Assembly (NCBI RefSeq): GCF_019455385.1
Contig: NZ_JACOFR010000008.1
Span: 214,460 to 278,459, forward strand
DNA from: Bradyrhizobium sp. BR 10289
GTDB taxonomy: Bacteria; Pseudomonadota; Alphaproteobacteria; Rhizobiales; Xanthobacteraceae
Length of the DNA stretch: 64,000 nt
Direction: 5' to 3'
Position numbers and translations under genes: made by a program. The notes beneath the pieces were generated by a model that was not told where the DNA came from, ran no database searches, and worked only from the letters and a program-made list of their open reading frames with translations. Positions 62,631-64,000 of the stretch are shown here, one piece after another. Positions within the stretch are counted from its first letter, which is position 1, and every line of letters starts with the position of its first letter.

Positions 62631-63491
62631 ATTCAAGGTATGGCTCACCCGACTCAGCGGGAAGGTTTACTTGGCCAAGAAGAAGTCGATCGTTGATAGG
62701 GCGCGGACTCATAACGCGCGGCCAGCCATAGCCGGATAGATGCGAGTTGGACGAAGGCAAGGTAATTTCCCGCAAGCCTGTCGTAACGCGTCGCCACCCG
62801 ACGACATTGCTTGATCCTGTTGAAGAACCGTTCGACCTGGTTGCGAGCGCGATAGAGGTAAGGGCTAAGGCAGATCGGATCGCTTCGGTTGCTTTTCGGG
62901 AGGATGTTGGCCCACGCGCCTTTCTTCAAGGCAAGCTCTCTGATCCAATCGGCGTCGTAGCCACGGTCGGCAAGCAGCATTGATCCGGATTTGCGACGAG
63001 ACAGCAGTTTTCCGGCAAGTCGAACGTCGTGCGCTTCGCCGGGGCTCAACGCAAGCCGTATCGGTAGACCATTGCTATCGACCACCGCATGGATCTTGCT
63101 CGTCAGACCGCCGCGTGACCTTCCCATCGATTGACGCCGGTTTCTTGTGATGCAGGCCCCATGTTGATGTACGCGAACAATGGAAGTGTCGATCATCTGC
63201 ACGGCAGCATCATGGGCGCCGGCGAGTGCGCTCATGAGCTTGGCCCACACGCCGGCCCGTCGCCAGCGAACAAACCGATTGTAGCAAGTCGGGTACGGTC
63301 CGAAGTTTTCTGGCAGGTCGCGCCATGGCGCTCCGGATCGCAAGACCCAGAAGATGCCGTTGAGGACACGACGGTCATTCACTCGTGGCACGTCGCGCGA
63401 CTTATTCGGAAGCATCGGCTTAATGGCGAACCACTCATAGTCGGTGAGTTCGTAGCGCATGATTCGGCCCCTTCCGTTGGGAGGCTTGAAT
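62631..63491 (-). mobile_element. IS5-type insertion sequence, approximate limits
   Basis: About 860 bp containing the transposase gene. The only matching ends I can see are attcaag (62631-62637) and its complement cttgaat (63485-63491); this is weak, and no target duplication is evident, so the true ends are uncertain. Confidence 0.4.
62654..63460 (-). CDS. IS5-family transposase
   Basis: 268 residues. N-terminal YELTDYEWFAIKPMLPNKSRDVPRVNDRRVLNGIFWVLRSGAPWRDLPENFGPYPTCYNRFVRW is the IS5/IS1031-group domain; DDE catalytic residues fall in IDTSIVRVHQHGA, LLADRGYDADWIR and NQVERFFNRIKQCRRVATRYDR (E). Appears full length and intact. The C-terminus (QRSTSSWPSKPSR) may read through beyond the usual end. 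Confidence 0.9.
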   Translation of the reverse strand: MRYELTDYEWFAIKPMLPNKSRDVPRVNDRRVLNGIFWVLRSGAPWRDLPENFGPYPTCYNRFVRWRRAGVWAKLMSALAGAHDAAVQMIDTSIVRVHQHGACITRNRRQSMGRSRGGLTSKIHAVVDSNGLPIRLALSPGEAHDVRLAGKLLSRRKSGSMLLADRGYDADWIRELALKKGAWANILPKSNRSDPICLSPYLYRARNQVERFFNRIKQCRRVATRYDRLAGNYLAFVQLASIRLWLAARYESAPYQRSTSSWPSKPSR

Positions 63492-63596
63492 CATGGCTCG
63501 GCCGTCGGGCTCAGCTGGTCGCTATGCACCCGAAAGCGGACCTATTATGCTCACCTTGAGTTTTGTCGTTCATGACCCAAAGCAGTCTTGCAGCGC

Positions 63597-63782
63597 CTAA
63601 TTCCGGTTTCTTGCAATCCTGAGGAAGCCAAGCCCCACGATTAGGAACACCGGCACGACCACGAAGAACGTAATGAGCGAGCTGAGACTCGGATATCTGA
63701 AAAGGAAGTACGTGCAAAGAGCGACGATAAACAGCGCCGCAACCGAGGTTACAATCAGCAATCCCTGCTTAATTCGATTCAT
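63597..63782 (-). CDS. Small two-span membrane protein
   Basis: 61 residues from ATG 63782 (a TTG at 63809 is in frame). Helices about 6-28 (QGLLIVTSVAALFIVALCTYFLF) and 33-53 (LSSLITFFVVVPVFLIVGLGFL). No family. Lies in accessory DNA after the IS5 element. Confidence 0.5.
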   Translation of the reverse strand: MNRIKQGLLIVTSVAALFIVALCTYFLFRYPSLSSLITFFVVVPVFLIVGLGFLRIARNRN

Positions 63783-64000
63783 GAATTGCTCGATGGTCTC
63801 CGCTGGCAAGTATGATTATCAGACCCTACAAAGAAATGTCGCCTTCTGGCCCATCGCTGCCGCAGCCCAAGCCCAAGGATATGTCGGCGGACGGAGGTAG
63901 ACCGGACCTAACTTAAACCGGGCCCGACCGTCGCGATTGACCCACAGCAGACACGGCATCACTTGGTGTCATGCATCTCGAACGCGTCCATAAGCGCGAT
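63783..64000. other. Terminal stretch without gene
   Basis: The sequence at 63810-63900 resembles degenerate copies of a Bradyrhizobium dispersed repeat (a tcgccttctggcccatcgc block, recalled and unverified). Another such block may lie at 63500-63545. No gene supported to the window end. Confidence 0.3.

Overview
The window is a high-GC alphaproteobacterial chromosome segment, most likely Bradyrhizobium or a close Nitrobacteraceae relative. The indications are the protein families present (DUF2336, PAS_5, DUF6894, a monofunctional HisI next to FolE, a LapG-type BTLCP protease), many palindromic intergenic repeats of types I associate with Bradyrhizobium, and GGAAC-N16-CGTT promoters of the alphaproteobacterial general stress response. 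There are no rRNA genes, tRNA genes or CRISPR arrays that I can see.

Layout. 0-7 kb: an Hpt protein (cut by the window edge), a DUF2336 protein, a lytic transglycosylase, then hisI, folE, an IscU-like scaffold, a ClpP-like exported protein and yidD. 7-15 kb: an orphan flavin/2Fe-2S reductase overlapping a MOSC gene, an MHS transporter facing an XRE-cupin regulator, an amino-acid permease, and two unfamiliar exported proteins. 15-23.4 kb: an MFS exporter, thrS, a nitroreductase, a serine hydrolase and a PAS-GGDEF-EAL protein. 23.4-28.2 kb: an accessory-looking stretch with repeats, a structured gene-free element, an AraC-PhzF-Bug cluster and an aldo/keto reductase relic. 28-44 kb: mostly housekeeping or conserved single genes (patatin, CBS, rhomboid, PAS_5, GNATs, DEAD-box helicase, zinc dehydrogenase, desaturase, three major-facilitator-type genes). 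44-48 kb: a tandem PilZ protein, a LapG-like protease and a CYTH-CHAD protein. 48-53.7 kb: a GntR regulator divergent from a polyamine-type ABC transporter operon ending in an Asp/Glu/hydantoin racemase-family gene and preceded by a near-perfect sigma-54 promoter. 53.7-62.4 kb: a run of stress-type genes, including a manganese catalase-DUF892 fusion, small exported proteins, an RMF-like 54-residue protein and a DUF6894 protein. Three of these carry exact GGAAC-N16-CGTT promoters; a fourth exact match lies at 6.7 kb. 61-64 kb: accessory DNA with a frameshifted DNA methyltransferase relic, small orphan genes and an IS5-type transposase.

The best candidates for new biology are the dispersed EcfG-type regulon of small genes (including one almost leaderless transcript and one back-to-back promoter), the catalase-DUF892 fusion, the sigma-54-driven transporter-racemase operon, the neighbouring PilZ and LapG-type genes, and the structured gene-free element near 23.8-24.4 kb. 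I found no complete phage, conjugative element or defence island.
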